From: Pseudonocardiales bacterium | GTDB lineage: Bacteria; Actinomycetota; Actinomycetes; Mycobacteriales; Pseudonocardiaceae | Reading direction: 5' to 3' | DNA: 64,000 nt | NCBI GenBank assembly: GCA_019243635.1 | Contig: JAFAUB010000023.1 | Span: 1 to 64,000 of the forward strand | Translations under genes and position numbers: made by a program | Part shown: positions 42,745-54,469 of the stretch, piece after piece | How positions within the stretch are numbered: the stretch's first letter is position 1 | How the letters are laid out: the number at the start of each line of letters is the position of its first letter | Notes under the pieces: model-generated | The model's input: only the letters and a program-made list of their open reading frames with translations | Databases searched by the model: none | Told to the model about the DNA's origin: nothing

Positions 42745-44190
42745 GGCGCCCTGATGCGTCGCGCCGCGTTCGGGCTGGCCACCCGGGTCGCGGCGGTGCT
42801 GGCCGAGCGGACCGGCGGGGTGTCCGGCCGGCACGTCGCGCTGCTGGTCGGGGCTGGGAACAACGGTGGCGACACGCTGTGGGCCGGTGCTTACCTGCGT
42901 CGCCGAGGGGTGGCGGTCACCGCTGTCCTGTTGTCGCCCGAGCGCGCGCACCCACAGGGCCTGGCCGCGCTGCGCCGGGCCGGTGGGCGGATCGCCGAGC
43001 AGCTGCCGGCGCGTCCGCACCTCGTGCTCGACGGGATCGTCGGGCTGTCCGGGCGGGGTGGGCTGCGCCCGGCGGCCGCCCGGCTGGTGGCGGCCGTCCG
43101 GGTGCCGATCATCGCGGTGGACTCGCCATCCGGGGTGGACCCGGACACCGGCACCGCTGACGGGCCCGCCGTCACCGCTACCGAGACCGTCACCTTCGGC
43201 GCTCGCAAACCGGTGCACCTGCTCGCCCCGTGGCGCTGCGGCCCGGTGCACCTGGTGGACATCGGGTTGTTCGGCGAGCTGGGGGAGCCTGACCTGCGGG
43301 TGCTCACCGCGGCCGAGATCGGCGCGCGGTGGCCGGTGCCGAGCCCGACCAGCGACAAGTACACCCAGGGCGTGGTGGGGATCGCCGCGGGTTCGGCGGA
43401 CTACCCCGGGGCGGCGGTGCTCTGTGCGGGAGCTGCGGTGCTGGCCACGTCAGGCATGGTCCGCTTCGCCGGCACGGCCGCCGACGCGGTACGCGGGCGC
43501 TGGCCGGAGGTGGTGGCCACCGGGTCGGTGTCCGACGCCGGGCAGGTGCAGGCCTGGGCCGTCGGGCCGGGACTGGGCACCGGCGCCGCTGGACGCCAGG
43601 TGCTGGCCCACGTGCTGGCTGCGGGGGTGCCGGTGGTGGCTGACGCCGATGCGATCACCCTGCTGGCCCGGCACCCCGAGCTGGCGGACAGCCGTGACCC
43701 GGGCACCCCGCTGGTCCTCACGCCGCACGACCGGGAGTTCGAGCGGCTCACCGGCAAGCCGCCCGGCACCGACCGGGTCACGGCCGCCCGGGACGCCGCT
43801 CGCCGGTTCGACGCGGTGCTGCTACTCAAGGGGAACACCACCGTCGTCGCGGCCCCGGACGGGCTGGTGCTGGTGAACCCGGCCCGCTCGGCCTGGCCGG
43901 CCACCGCGGGCTCCGGCGATGTCCTCACCGGCGTGCTCGGCGCGTTGCTGGCCGCCGGACTCGAGCCGGTCACCGCGGCGGCTGCCGCCGCGCGCGCCCA
44001 GGAGCTCGCCGCTGCCCTCGCCGCCTGGGGCGGCACGGGTGGCGGTGCCGCCCCACGCGGCACAGGTGGCGGTGCCGCCCCAAGCGCCCCAGGTGAGGGC
44101 AGCGGTGCGCCGGCGCCCGCCTCCGCGATCCAGGCGGCCCTGAGCGACGCGATCCGCGCCCTTCGTTCGGCGGCCCGGACGCCCCGATGA
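42640..44190 (+). CDS. nnr: Bifunctional NAD(P)H-hydrate epimerase / ADP-dependent dehydratase
   Basis: A 516-residue metabolite-repair enzyme that re-forms NAD(P)H from its hydrated forms. The YjeF-N epimerase domain (about 20-215) has GALMRRAAFGLA, LLVGAGNNGGDTLWAGAYLR and VDSPSGVDPDTG. The C-terminal ribokinase-like dehydratase domain has GSADYPGAAVLCA, AVGPGLGTG, LTPHDREFERLTG and the catalytic SAWPATAGSGDVLTG. A Gly/Ala-rich insert (GGTGGGAAPRGTGGGAAPSA) sits near the end. The GTG at 42640 is inside a hairpin and lacks a ribosome site; GTGs at 42694 or 42703 are alternatives, but the latter would trim family residues. Coupled to alr by ATGA. Confidence 0.93.
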   Translation: MSGNRGDSSHRHSQGAWSVASVQAAERALDTRHRPGALMRRAAFGLATRVAAVLAERTGGVSGRHVALLVGAGNNGGDTLWAGAYLRRRGVAVTAVLLSPERAHPQGLAALRRAGGRIAEQLPARPHLVLDGIVGLSGRGGLRPAAARLVAAVRVPIIAVDSPSGVDPDTGTADGPAVTATETVTFGARKPVHLLAPWRCGPVHLVDIGLFGELGEPDLRVLTAAEIGARWPVPSPTSDKYTQGVVGIAAGSADYPGAAVLCAGAAVLATSGMVRFAGTAADAVRGRWPEVVATGSVSDAGQVQAWAVGPGLGTGAAGRQVLAHVLAAGVPVVADADAITLLARHPELADSRDPGTPLVLTPHDREFERLTGKPPGTDRVTAARDAARRFDAVLLLKGNTTVVAAPDGLVLVNPARSAWPATAGSGDVLTGVLGALLAAGLEPVTAAAAAARAQELAAALAAWGGTGGGAAPRGTGGGAAPSAPGEGSGAPAPASAIQAALSDAIRALRSAARTPR

Positions 44191-45833
44191 CCACGAGGTC
44201 AGCGGCGCAGCCCCCGCGTCCCCGGGCCGAAGTGGTGATCGACCTCGACGCGGTCCGGCACAACGTCGGGATCCTCGTCGGGTGCGCCGCCGCGTCCGGT
44301 GCCGCCACCATGGCGGTGGTCAAGGCCGACGGCTACGGCCACGGTGCACTCGACGTCGCCGAGGCGGCGCTGCAGGCGGGAGCCACCGCGCTGGGCGTGT
44401 GCAGCGTCGAGGAGGCGCTCTCGCTGCGTTGCGGCGGAGTCGACGCCCCCGTGCTGGCCTGGCTGCACGCTCCTGGCGAGGACCTCGCCGCCGGCGTCGC
44501 CGCCGGCGTCGACCTCGGCGTCTACTCCACCGGCCAGCTCGACACCGTCGCCGCGGCCGCGGCGACGGGCGGCCGCACCGCTCGAGTGCACCTCAAGGTC
44601 GACACCGGGCTGACCCGCGGCGGCGCCCACCGCGACCAGTGGCCCGGCCTGCTCCGCGCCGCGGTGGCTACCCGAGGCGTCGAGGTCGTCGCGATCTGGT
44701 CACACCTCGCGCATGCCGACGACCCCGCTCACCCGATCATCGAGCGGCAGGTGCGGTACTTCGACGAGGCCTACCGGATGGCCTGGGATGCCGGGCTGCG
44801 ACCGCTGCGGCATCTGGCGAACTCCGCGGCCACGCTGACCCGGCCCGACCTGCACTACGACCTGGTCCGCCCCGGCATCGCCGTGTACGGGCTCTCGCCG
44901 GTGCCCGGGGTCGGTTATCATCTGCTGCCGGCGATGACGCTGCGCTCGCAGGTCGCGATGGTCAAACGCGTTCCGGCCGGCGAAGGGGTGTCATACGGGC
45001 ACGTCTGGCACACCGCTCGGGAGACCACCCTGGCGCTGGTCCCCGCCGGTTACGCCGACGGTGTGCCCCGGATGCTCACCGGCAGGCTGGATGTATGGCT
45101 GGCCGGCCGGCGCCGCCCGGTGGTGGGGAGGGTGTGCATGGACCAGGTGATGGTCGACTGTGGGGACGACCCGGTCGCCGAGGGCGCTGAGGTGGTGTTC
45201 TTCGGCCCCGGGCAGGGCGGCGCGCCGACTGCGGCGGAGTGGGCGGACAAGCTGGGCACGATCCACTATGAGGTGGTCGCCGGGATGGTGCGGCCCCGGC
45301 TGACCCGGACGGTGCGCGGTCGCCGCTCACCCGTCGTCCCTGCGCCGCCCCGATGCGGTGGAATCCGGGCCGAGCACGCGGGTGACGCCGGTATGAGTGT
45401 CGTCATCGGCCCGATGTCGGCCGCCGACGTGCACCGCTGCGCTGAGCTGGAGCACGTCCTGTTCGACATCGACGACCCCTGGAACCAGGCGGTGTTCATC
45501 GAAGCGCTGGCTGCGGGTCATCACTACCTCTCCGCGCGGGACGGTGACTCGCTGGTCGGCTACGTGGGTCTGGCCCGCTCCGGTGGTGAGGCGGAGGTAC
45601 ACACCCTTGCGGTGGACCCGGCGTATCAGCGCCGGGGGATCGGTCGGGCGTTGTTGCGGGCGGTCCTCGACCATGCCGTAGGGGCCACGGTGTTCCTCGA
45701 GGTGCGCACCGACAACGAGTCGGCGATCCAGTTGTACCGCAGCGAGGGGTTCGATGTGATCGGTATCCGTCGCGGCTACTACCAGGCCAGCGGAGCCGAC
45801 GCGTTCACCATGCGCCGGCAGGCTCACCAGTGA
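44187..45833 (+). CDS. alr: Alanine racemase fused to RimI-type N-acetyltransferase
   Basis: A 548-residue continuous frame with two enzymes. Residues about 1-378 are alanine racemase: PLP lysine K46 in AVVKADGYGHG, catalytic tyrosine Y270 in EGVSYGHVWH, and RVCMDQVMVDCGDDP. It makes D-alanine for peptidoglycan. After a linker of about 25 residues, residues 403-548 are a GNAT acetyltransferase of the RimI type (HTLAVDPAYQRRGIGRALLR as acetyl-CoA loop, FLEVRTDNESAIQLYRSEGF), which acetylates ribosomal protein N-termini. A methionine codon at 45393 begins the RimI part, so internal initiation is possible. In the ancestral order tsaE and tsaB lie between the two genes, so a deletion probably created the fusion. 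Confidence 0.92.
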   Translation: MTTRSAAQPPRPRAEVVIDLDAVRHNVGILVGCAAASGAATMAVVKADGYGHGALDVAEAALQAGATALGVCSVEEALSLRCGGVDAPVLAWLHAPGEDLAAGVAAGVDLGVYSTGQLDTVAAAAATGGRTARVHLKVDTGLTRGGAHRDQWPGLLRAAVATRGVEVVAIWSHLAHADDPAHPIIERQVRYFDEAYRMAWDAGLRPLRHLANSAATLTRPDLHYDLVRPGIAVYGLSPVPGVGYHLLPAMTLRSQVAMVKRVPAGEGVSYGHVWHTARETTLALVPAGYADGVPRMLTGRLDVWLAGRRRPVVGRVCMDQVMVDCGDDPVAEGAEVVFFGPGQGGAPTAAEWADKLGTIHYEVVAGMVRPRLTRTVRGRRSPVVPAPPRCGGIRAEHAGDAGMSVVIGPMSAADVHRCAELEHVLFDIDDPWNQAVFIEALAAGHHYLSARDGDSLVGYVGLARSGGEAEVHTLAVDPAYQRRGIGRALLRAVLDHAVGATVFLEVRTDNESAIQLYRSEGFDVIGIRRGYYQASGADAFTMRRQAHQ

Positions 45834-45897
45834 CCGTGCCCGGTCGAGCATTGACCACCCCAGTTGAGCGCTAGCACTCGGCGCAGTAGTCTGCCAA

Positions 45898-45924
45898 TTA
45901 GCACTCTGGTGACCAGAGTGCCAG
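45898..45924. promoter_or_regulatory. CIRCE operator (HrcA-binding) upstream of groES
   Basis: TTAGCACTC at 45898-45906, nine spacer bases, then GAGTGCCAG at 45916-45924, a close match to the CIRCE consensus TTAGCACTC-N9-GAGTGCTAA. A further half site (CTAGCACTC) lies at 45871-45879, next to a TTGACC hexamer at 45851-45856. HrcA repression of groESL, relieved on heat shock, is the expected control. Confidence 0.88.
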
Positions 45925-46027
45925 CAACGGCCCGAGCCGCCTCGACACCCGCGACGGCGGGGTGGTAGGAGCCATCGTCAGACAACCTGCCAGCTCTTCG
46001 AAGACCCCAGAAAGTGGAGGTCACACT

Positions 46028-46324
46028 GTGGCGAGCGTGAATATCAAGCCGCTCGAGGACAAGATCGTCGTTCAGGCCAGCGAGGCTGAGACGACGACCG
46101 CGTCTGGCATCGTCATCCCGGACACCGCGAAGGAGAAGCCCCAGGAGGGCAAAGTACTAGCCGTGGGCCCGGGTCGGGTCAATGACAGCGGCACTCGCAT
46201 CCCGGTCGATGTGAGCGTCGGTGACGTCGTCATCTACACCAAGTACGGCGGCACTGAAGTCAAGTACAACGGCGAGGAGTACCTGATCCTCTCCGCACGC
46301 GACGTGCTCGCTGTTGTCAACTGA
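46028..46324 (+). CDS. groES: Co-chaperonin GroES
   Basis: A 98-residue Cpn10 from a GTG preceded by AAGTGGAGG. The sequence [16 protein letters not shown], the mobile loop [12 protein letters not shown], and [16 protein letters not shown] are typical. It caps GroEL during protein folding. The CIRCE element lies about 100 bases upstream. groEL follows after a 290-base gap that holds a hairpin and a palindrome array, so the two genes may not be strictly co-expressed. tsaD, which usually precedes groES, is missing here. Confidence 0.97.
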   Translation: MASVNIKPLEDKIVVQASEAETTTASGIVIPDTAKEKPQEGKVLAVGPGRVNDSGTRIPVDVSVGDVVIYTKYGGTEVKYNGEEYLILSARDVLAVVN

Positions 46325-46344
46325 ACGGTTACCGCGTCGTAGCT

Positions 46345-46551
46345 GACGGCGTGACCGTCGTGCTTGGCTGACGGTTCGACCGTCGGGTCAACCGCCCCGC
46401 AGCCCCTCCGGGGGTCAGCGGGGCGGTTGTTCGTGGACGGTTCGACCGTCGGTTGTTCGTGGACGGTTCGACCGTCGGCGTTAGTTGACGGTTCGACCGT
46501 CGCAGTTGACCGATGGTTCGACCGTCGGATTTAACTGACGGTTCCACCGTC
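46345..46551. repeat. Array of 15-bp palindromes (GACGGTTCGACCGTC) before groEL
   Basis: The palindrome GACGGTTCGACCGTC occurs exactly at 46370, 46436, 46462 and 46487, and with one mismatch at 46512 and 46537. A looser copy lies at 46345-46359. The last five start 26, 25, 25 and 25 bases apart, so they form a regular array ending 64 bases before groEL. Each is a perfect dyad (GACGGT-TCG-ACCGTC), suggesting tandem dimer binding sites or a REP-like expansion. Confidence 0.9.
46390..46428. terminator. 11-bp GC hairpin in the groES-groEL gap
   Basis: AACCGCCCCGC (46390-46400) pairs perfectly with GCGGGGCGGTT (46418-46428). It could terminate or attenuate groES transcripts or mark an RNA-processing site that uncouples groES from groEL. 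Confidence 0.6.
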
Positions 46552-46603
46552 GGAGCGCATCGGGTCCCGGCGACGTCGGTGGCCTACCAGAGTTCGCCCG
46601 TGA

Positions 46604-48238
<1,635 letters not shown>

Positions 48239-48261
48239 GAGCCGCGGCGGCCGAGGACACG

Positions 48262-48310
48262 CCACGACGGCCCCTGTAACCCCATCGAAGAGGTGCGGGG
48301 GCTGTCGTGG
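48262..48310 (+). terminator. Hairpin after groEL
   Basis: CCACGACGGCCCC (48262-48274) pairs with GGGGCTGTCGTGG-like sequence to 48310, 13 positions with one mismatch. It lies 24 bases beyond the groEL stop and probably terminates the groESL transcript. Confidence 0.6.
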
Positions 48311-48536
48311 TGCGCACCGGGTAGCCGCAATGCCCGGATCATCCGTGTTCACGGTACTGCCGTGAACCGCTCACACTCGGTAGAGTGAGCGTTGCTCCAC
48401 ATCGGTGATGCCTGCCGTCTGGAGCGGTGCGGCTGCCGGGCCTTGATGGAAATCCATCAGATCGTGTCAAGTTCCGGCTCCGCATGACCGATAGGGAGGT
48501 GGGCACATCAGTTGGCTGCAGGAGAGGAGTCCTTCC

Positions 48537-49133
48537 GTGACCGCAGTTCTCATCTGCGACGATCGACGAAGCGTCCGCGAGGGGCTCACTCGGGTGATGT
48601 CCGCGGTCCCCGGCGTTGCCCGGATCGACTGTGTGGCACACGGTGACGAGCTGTTGGCTCGATATTCTCGGCAGCCGGTGGATGTCGTCCTGGTCGGAAC
48701 CCAGCGTGCGGTGCCGGCCGGGGTGGAGGCCACCCGTCGGCTGGTGTCAGCGCACCCGCAGGCCAACGTCATCGTGTTCGGGGCGCCGGACGACGCGGGC
48801 AGCATCGCTGCCGCGATCGCCGGCGGCGCCCGCGGCTATCTGCGCTGGGACGCGTCGCGCCCAGAGCTCGTCGCGGCGCTCGCGCATACACTGGCCAGCA
48901 CGTCGGTGCCGGCCCCTCGCCCCCCCTCCGACCCTGGCGTTCAGCTCACCGAGCGAGAGCTGCAGGTACTGCGTGGGATGAGCCAGGGCAAGAGCAACGG
49001 GCAGATTGGGCGGGAACTGTACCTGTCCGAGGACACCGTGAAAACCCATGCCCGCAGACTGTTTCGTAAGCTCGGCGTGCGGGACCGTGCTCAGGCCGTC
49101 GCGCACGGTTTCCGGCGCGGTCTGGTGGCCTGA
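48537..49133 (+). CDS. BldM-like orphan response regulator without phospho-acceptor
   Basis: A 198-residue NarL/LuxR-type protein from a GTG. The receiver-like domain keeps D8-D9 (LICDDRRSVREGL), but the phosphorylation-site position 54 is glycine (VVLVGTQRAVPAG), and the conserved Thr and Lys positions read FGAPDD and YLRWDAS. The C-terminal HTH (LTERELQVLRGMSQGKSNGQ, then LYLSEDTVKTHARRLFRKLG) is intact. The HTH and the location beside sigD and guaB match BldM of Streptomyces, a developmental regulator that works without phosphorylation. No partner kinase is encoded nearby. whiB, often found here, was not seen. Confidence 0.82.
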   Translation: MTAVLICDDRRSVREGLTRVMSAVPGVARIDCVAHGDELLARYSRQPVDVVLVGTQRAVPAGVEATRRLVSAHPQANVIVFGAPDDAGSIAAAIAGGARGYLRWDASRPELVAALAHTLASTSVPAPRPPSDPGVQLTERELQVLRGMSQGKSNGQIGRELYLSEDTVKTHARRLFRKLGVRDRAQAVAHGFRRGLVA

Positions 49134-49308
49134 GTCCCTGCTGGTCCTGAGCACTCCCGTCGCAGCACCTCCGCCGCGACAAGCGGTGGCATCGCCATCG
49201 GCCCGTTGGGCTGTCTTTTCCGCAGTCTCGTGTGTTGCCCGGCGGTACCGCATTCCGCGTCTGAACTGCCTACCACTACGGTTCCCCGTGAGGTGCCTGC
49301 GTCCCGGG

Positions 49309-49974
49309 ATGGTGATGGATGGTCGGGACAGCGGATTGGCCACCGCCGACCGGCGTTCAGCCGTTCGGTCCCTCGACGTAACGGCAGGGCTGCATTCTGC
49401 GATGACCGCTGTGGAGGACGACCTCGACGCTCTGGTCGGTGCTGCCGTCAACGGCGAGCGATATGCCGTTGAGGCACTGCTGCGCCAGATCCGTCCTCTC
49501 GTGGTGCGGTACTGCCGTTCCCGCGTCGGCGGTCAGGAAAAGACGTTCGCCTCGGCGGATGACGTAGCGCAGGAGGTGTGTCTCGCGGTGCTCACGGCCC
49601 TGCCCAGTTACCGCGACCAAGGCCGGCCGTTTATCGCCTTCGTGTACGGCATCGCCTCGCACAAGGTGGCCGACTCCTTCCGGTCCTCGGCGCGCAATCG
49701 CGACGATCCGGTCCCGGAGGTTCCCGATAGCCAGGACCAGGCCGAGGGCCCGGAGGCGCAGGTGATGCAGGTCGAGCTCGCCAGATGGATGGCCAAGCTG
49801 CTGGACACCCTCCCGGAGAAGCAACGAGAGATCCTCCGTCTGCGGGTCGTGGTGGGCCTGTCGGCGGAGGAGACCGCCGAGGCCGTGGACTCGACGCCTG
49901 GCGCGGTTCGGGTGGCGCAGCACCGGGCTCTGGGTCAGCTGCGCAGGGTACTGGCATCCGAGGGGGTGGTCTGA
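49309..49974 (+). CDS. sigD: RNA polymerase sigma factor SigD
   Basis: A 221-residue sigma-70 family factor closely resembling mycobacterial SigD. Shared segments are LVVRYCRSRVGGQEKTFASA, DDVAQEVCLAVLTALPSYRD, FIAFVYGIASHKVADSFRS in region 2, and LPEKQREILRLRVVVGLSAE plus TPGAVRVAQHRALGQLRRVL in region 4. In-frame starts at 49309, 49312 and 49315 are equally likely. The stop is directly followed by the GTG of rsdA, so the pair is co-translated and the anti-sigma factor should hold SigD inactive until a signal is received. Confidence 0.92.
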   Translation: MVMDGRDSGLATADRRSAVRSLDVTAGLHSAMTAVEDDLDALVGAAVNGERYAVEALLRQIRPLVVRYCRSRVGGQEKTFASADDVAQEVCLAVLTALPSYRDQGRPFIAFVYGIASHKVADSFRSSARNRDDPVPEVPDSQDQAEGPEAQVMQVELARWMAKLLDTLPEKQREILRLRVVVGLSAEETAEAVDSTPGAVRVAQHRALGQLRRVLASEGVV

Positions 49975-51135
49975 GTGCCTGGTCGAGACGACTTCCCGCG
50001 TGCGGGCTACGGCGGCGGAGATCCCCATGAGATGCCCGTCGACCTGGCCGCCGTGCAGGCCGACGATGCGCTGCTGGACCGGATCGGCCGAGCGGGGCAC
50101 ACGCCGAGCGACGCTGACGACGAGTTGACGCGTGTCCTGGCGGCATGGCGGCGCGAGGTTCATGCCGAGCCGTTCAGCGAGCTGGTGGACACCAACACCG
50201 CCTTGGCGGTGATCCACTCCGCCCGCCGGCCGGGCCGCCGACGTAACCCCGTGTTCAGCACGGTCGCCACGGCCGCAGCAGTGCTGGTGATCGCCTTCTC
50301 CTCGGTGGGCCTGGTCGCCAAGTCGGCGCATCCCGGCGACCCGTTGTGGGGCGTGACCCAGGTGCTCTACAGCGACTACGCCCACTCGGTGCAGACCGCA
50401 GCCACGGTCCGGACCGAGCTCAACGACGCCCAGACGGCGTTGCAGAAGGGTAAGCCCGACCAGGCCAGGGCAAAGCTGCACCATATCCAGCAGCTGCTCC
50501 CGGCGATCGGTGATGCCGAGGATCGCACCACTCTCACCACGCAGAAGAATACGCTCGAACAGATACTGAACGGGTCACCAGGCGCCGGCTCAGCGAATGC
50601 GCCCAGGACGCCGACATTCTCACCGTCCGTGCCCGCCAGTGACAGCCCCGAGCCCAGCGCGGCACCGAAGTCGAGTGCGCCACCCACATCCGCCGAGTCG
50701 ACTACCACGACGCCTAGCCCGCCCCGCAGCACGACAGCGACCCGGCCCCACCCGGTTCAGGTCGGTCCGGATCCTGAAGGCCATGGCTACCCGGGTCCGC
50801 GCAGTGGCTCGGCGGGCATCGGCCCCTCCCCAGGCGTCGGCCCCTCGGGTGGCATCGGCCCCTCGGGCGGCGGTACCACGGGCGGCGGCGGTACCACGGG
50901 CGGAGGTGGTACCACCGGTGGCGGTGGTACCAGCGGTGGCGGCGCTACCACGGGCGGTGGGACGGCGGACGGCGCTGCCACCGGTGACGGTCAACCGCCG
51001 GCCAGCGGCTCGCCGAACAGCGATCCCGCCGGGAGCGGTCCGTCAGGCGTGGCTCATCCCAGTGTCACTCCCCCGAGCCCCGCCATCCGCCCCGGCTGTG
51101 GCCGCCCCTGGCCGCAGCCTCCCTACTGTCGCTGA
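49975..51135 (+). CDS. rsdA: Anti-sigma-D factor RsdA-like membrane protein
   Basis: A 386-residue protein immediately after sigD. Residues about 15-75 form the sigma-binding region (DLAAVQADDALLDRIGRAGH; LTRVLAAWRREVHAEPF), matching RsdA of M. tuberculosis. One membrane helix follows at about 92-115 (VATAAAVLVIAFSSVGLVAK), then an extracytoplasmic helical part (GDPLWGVTQVLYSDYAHSVQ). A long Pro/Ser/Thr then Gly-rich tail (GGGGTTGGGG repeats) precedes the C-terminal GCGRPWPQPPYC. RsdA is degraded by regulated proteolysis to release SigD. The Gly-rich repeat is an unusual addition and may contact the cell wall. Confidence 0.85.
   Translation: MPGRDDFPRAGYGGGDPHEMPVDLAAVQADDALLDRIGRAGHTPSDADDELTRVLAAWRREVHAEPFSELVDTNTALAVIHSARRPGRRRNPVFSTVATAAAVLVIAFSSVGLVAKSAHPGDPLWGVTQVLYSDYAHSVQTAATVRTELNDAQTALQKGKPDQARAKLHHIQQLLPAIGDAEDRTTLTTQKNTLEQILNGSPGAGSANAPRTPTFSPSVPASDSPEPSAAPKSSAPPTSAESTTTTPSPPRSTTATRPHPVQVGPDPEGHGYPGPRSGSAGIGPSPGVGPSGGIGPSGGGTTGGGGTTGGGGTTGGGGTSGGGATTGGGTADGAATGDGQPPASGSPNSDPAGSGPSGVAHPSVTPPSPAIRPGCGRPWPQPPYCR
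50872..50975. repeat. Glycine-rich coding repeats in rsdA
   Basis: A unit like GGTACCACGGGCGGCGGC recurs about six times, encoding GGGG(T/S)T blocks. The copies differ at few positions, which points to recent expansion and likely length polymorphism. Confidence 0.75.
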
Positions 51136-53217
<2,082 letters not shown>

Positions 53218-53218
53218 G

Positions 53219-54346
53219 ATGCGCGATCTGGTGGAGATCGGCATGGGCCGTACCGCGCGGCGCGCCTATGGCTTCGATGACGTCCAGATCGTGCCATCGC
53301 GGCGCACCCGCTCCTCCCGGGATGTGTCCACCGCGTGGCAGATCGACGCCTACCGGTTCGAGATCCCGCTGGTGACCCACCCCACCGACGCGGTCGTGTC
53401 GCCGTCGATGGCGGTCCGGATCGGCCTGCTGGGCGGGCTGGGGGTGCTCAACGCCGAGGGGCTGTGGGCCCGCCACGCGGGCGTCGACAAGCTGCTGTTC
53501 CGGCTCGCCGCCGCCATGGACGAGGCCGACGAAGCGGCTGCGGTGCGGCTGCTGCAGCAGTGGCACTCGGCCCCGATCCGCCTTGAGCTGATCACCGAGG
53601 CGATCGGCCAGGTGGCCCAGGCCGGCGTGACGGTGGCCGCCCGGGTCAGCCCGCAGCATGCCCGGGACCTCGCGCCTGACCTGCTCGCCGCCGGTGTGGA
53701 GATCCTCGTCGTGCAGGGCACCATCGTCTCGGCCGAGCATGTCTCCTCCGCGGCGGAGCCGCTCAACCTGGTGGAGTTCATCGCGTCGATGGATGTTCCG
53801 GTCATCGCCGGTGGGGTGGGTGACTACCGCACCGCGATGCATCTGATGCGCACCGGGGCGGCCGGCGTCATCGTCGGCCACGGGGCGGGCGCGAGCACGT
53901 CCACCGGCGATGTGCTCGGCATCGGGGTGCCGATGGCCACCGCGGTCGCCGACGCCGCAGCCGCCCGGCGGGACTACCTCGACGAGACCGGTGGGCGCTA
54001 CGTGCATGTGATCGCCGACGGTGGGATGCGCACCAGCGGCGACATCGCCAAGGCGATCGCCTGCGGGGCGGACGCGGTGATGCTCGGTGAGCCGCTGGCC
54101 GCCGCGACCGAGGCGCCCGGCAACGGCTTGTACTGGACGGCCGCCGCGGCGCACCCGTCGCTGCCGCGCAGCCACGTCACCGAGGTGCCCGAGGGCTCCA
54201 TCGGCATCGACACGCTGCTGTTCGGCCCCTCCTCCGACCCCAGCGGCACGATGAACCTGTTCGGCGCGCTGCGCCGCGCGATGGCCAAAACCGGATACTC
54301 AGAACTCAAGGAGTTCCAGAAGGTCGGCCTGACCGTCCGCCCCTGA
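53219..54346 (+). CDS. guaB3: GuaB3 family IMP dehydrogenase-related protein
   Basis: A 375-residue IMPDH-fold protein without CBS domains, always found after guaB2 in actinobacteria (Rv3410c). The phosphate-binding region ([20 protein letters not shown]) is intact, as is the N-terminal RRAYGFDDVQIVPSRRTR. The loop that holds the catalytic cysteine in IMPDH (GPGSxCTT) reads IVGHGAGASTSTGDVLG here, so the cysteine is missing and IMPDH chemistry is doubtful. Its function in actinobacteria is not settled. Start and spacing indicate translational coupling to guaB2. Confidence 0.93.
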   Translation: MRDLVEIGMGRTARRAYGFDDVQIVPSRRTRSSRDVSTAWQIDAYRFEIPLVTHPTDAVVSPSMAVRIGLLGGLGVLNAEGLWARHAGVDKLLFRLAAAMDEADEAAAVRLLQQWHSAPIRLELITEAIGQVAQAGVTVAARVSPQHARDLAPDLLAAGVEILVVQGTIVSAEHVSSAAEPLNLVEFIASMDVPVIAGGVGDYRTAMHLMRTGAAGVIVGHGAGASTSTGDVLGIGVPMATAVADAAAARRDYLDETGGRYVHVIADGGMRTSGDIAKAIACGADAVMLGEPLAAATEAPGNGLYWTAAAAHPSLPRSHVTEVPEGSIGIDTLLFGPSSDPSGTMNLFGALRRAMAKTGYSELKEFQKVGLTVRP

Positions 54347-54469
54347 GGCGCCCGTGCCCTGTCGACTCCACGCCCGATAACCCGATAACGTTGCACCTGC
54401 TTGATGGGCACCGTGCGGTCTCCTGCGAGTGTCTGATCAGCGGTACTCCACAGGCTCAGAGGGGCGGCC

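Noticed and set aside
45300..46027. tsaE, tsaB and tsaD expected near rimI and groES
   Set aside because: Searched for their motifs in the alr-groES interval on both strands. The space is fully occupied by the fusion gene and the CIRCE region, so they are absent here.
46345..46551. CRISPR-like array between groES and groEL
   Set aside because: Repeats are 15-bp palindromes with only about 10 bases between them, and the interval sequences are themselves similar. There are no cas genes, so spacers of CRISPR length are absent.
48239..48536. whiB-like gene often found between groEL and the BldM-like regulator
   Set aside because: No frame with a four-cysteine WhiB pattern exists in this gap; only a hairpin is present.
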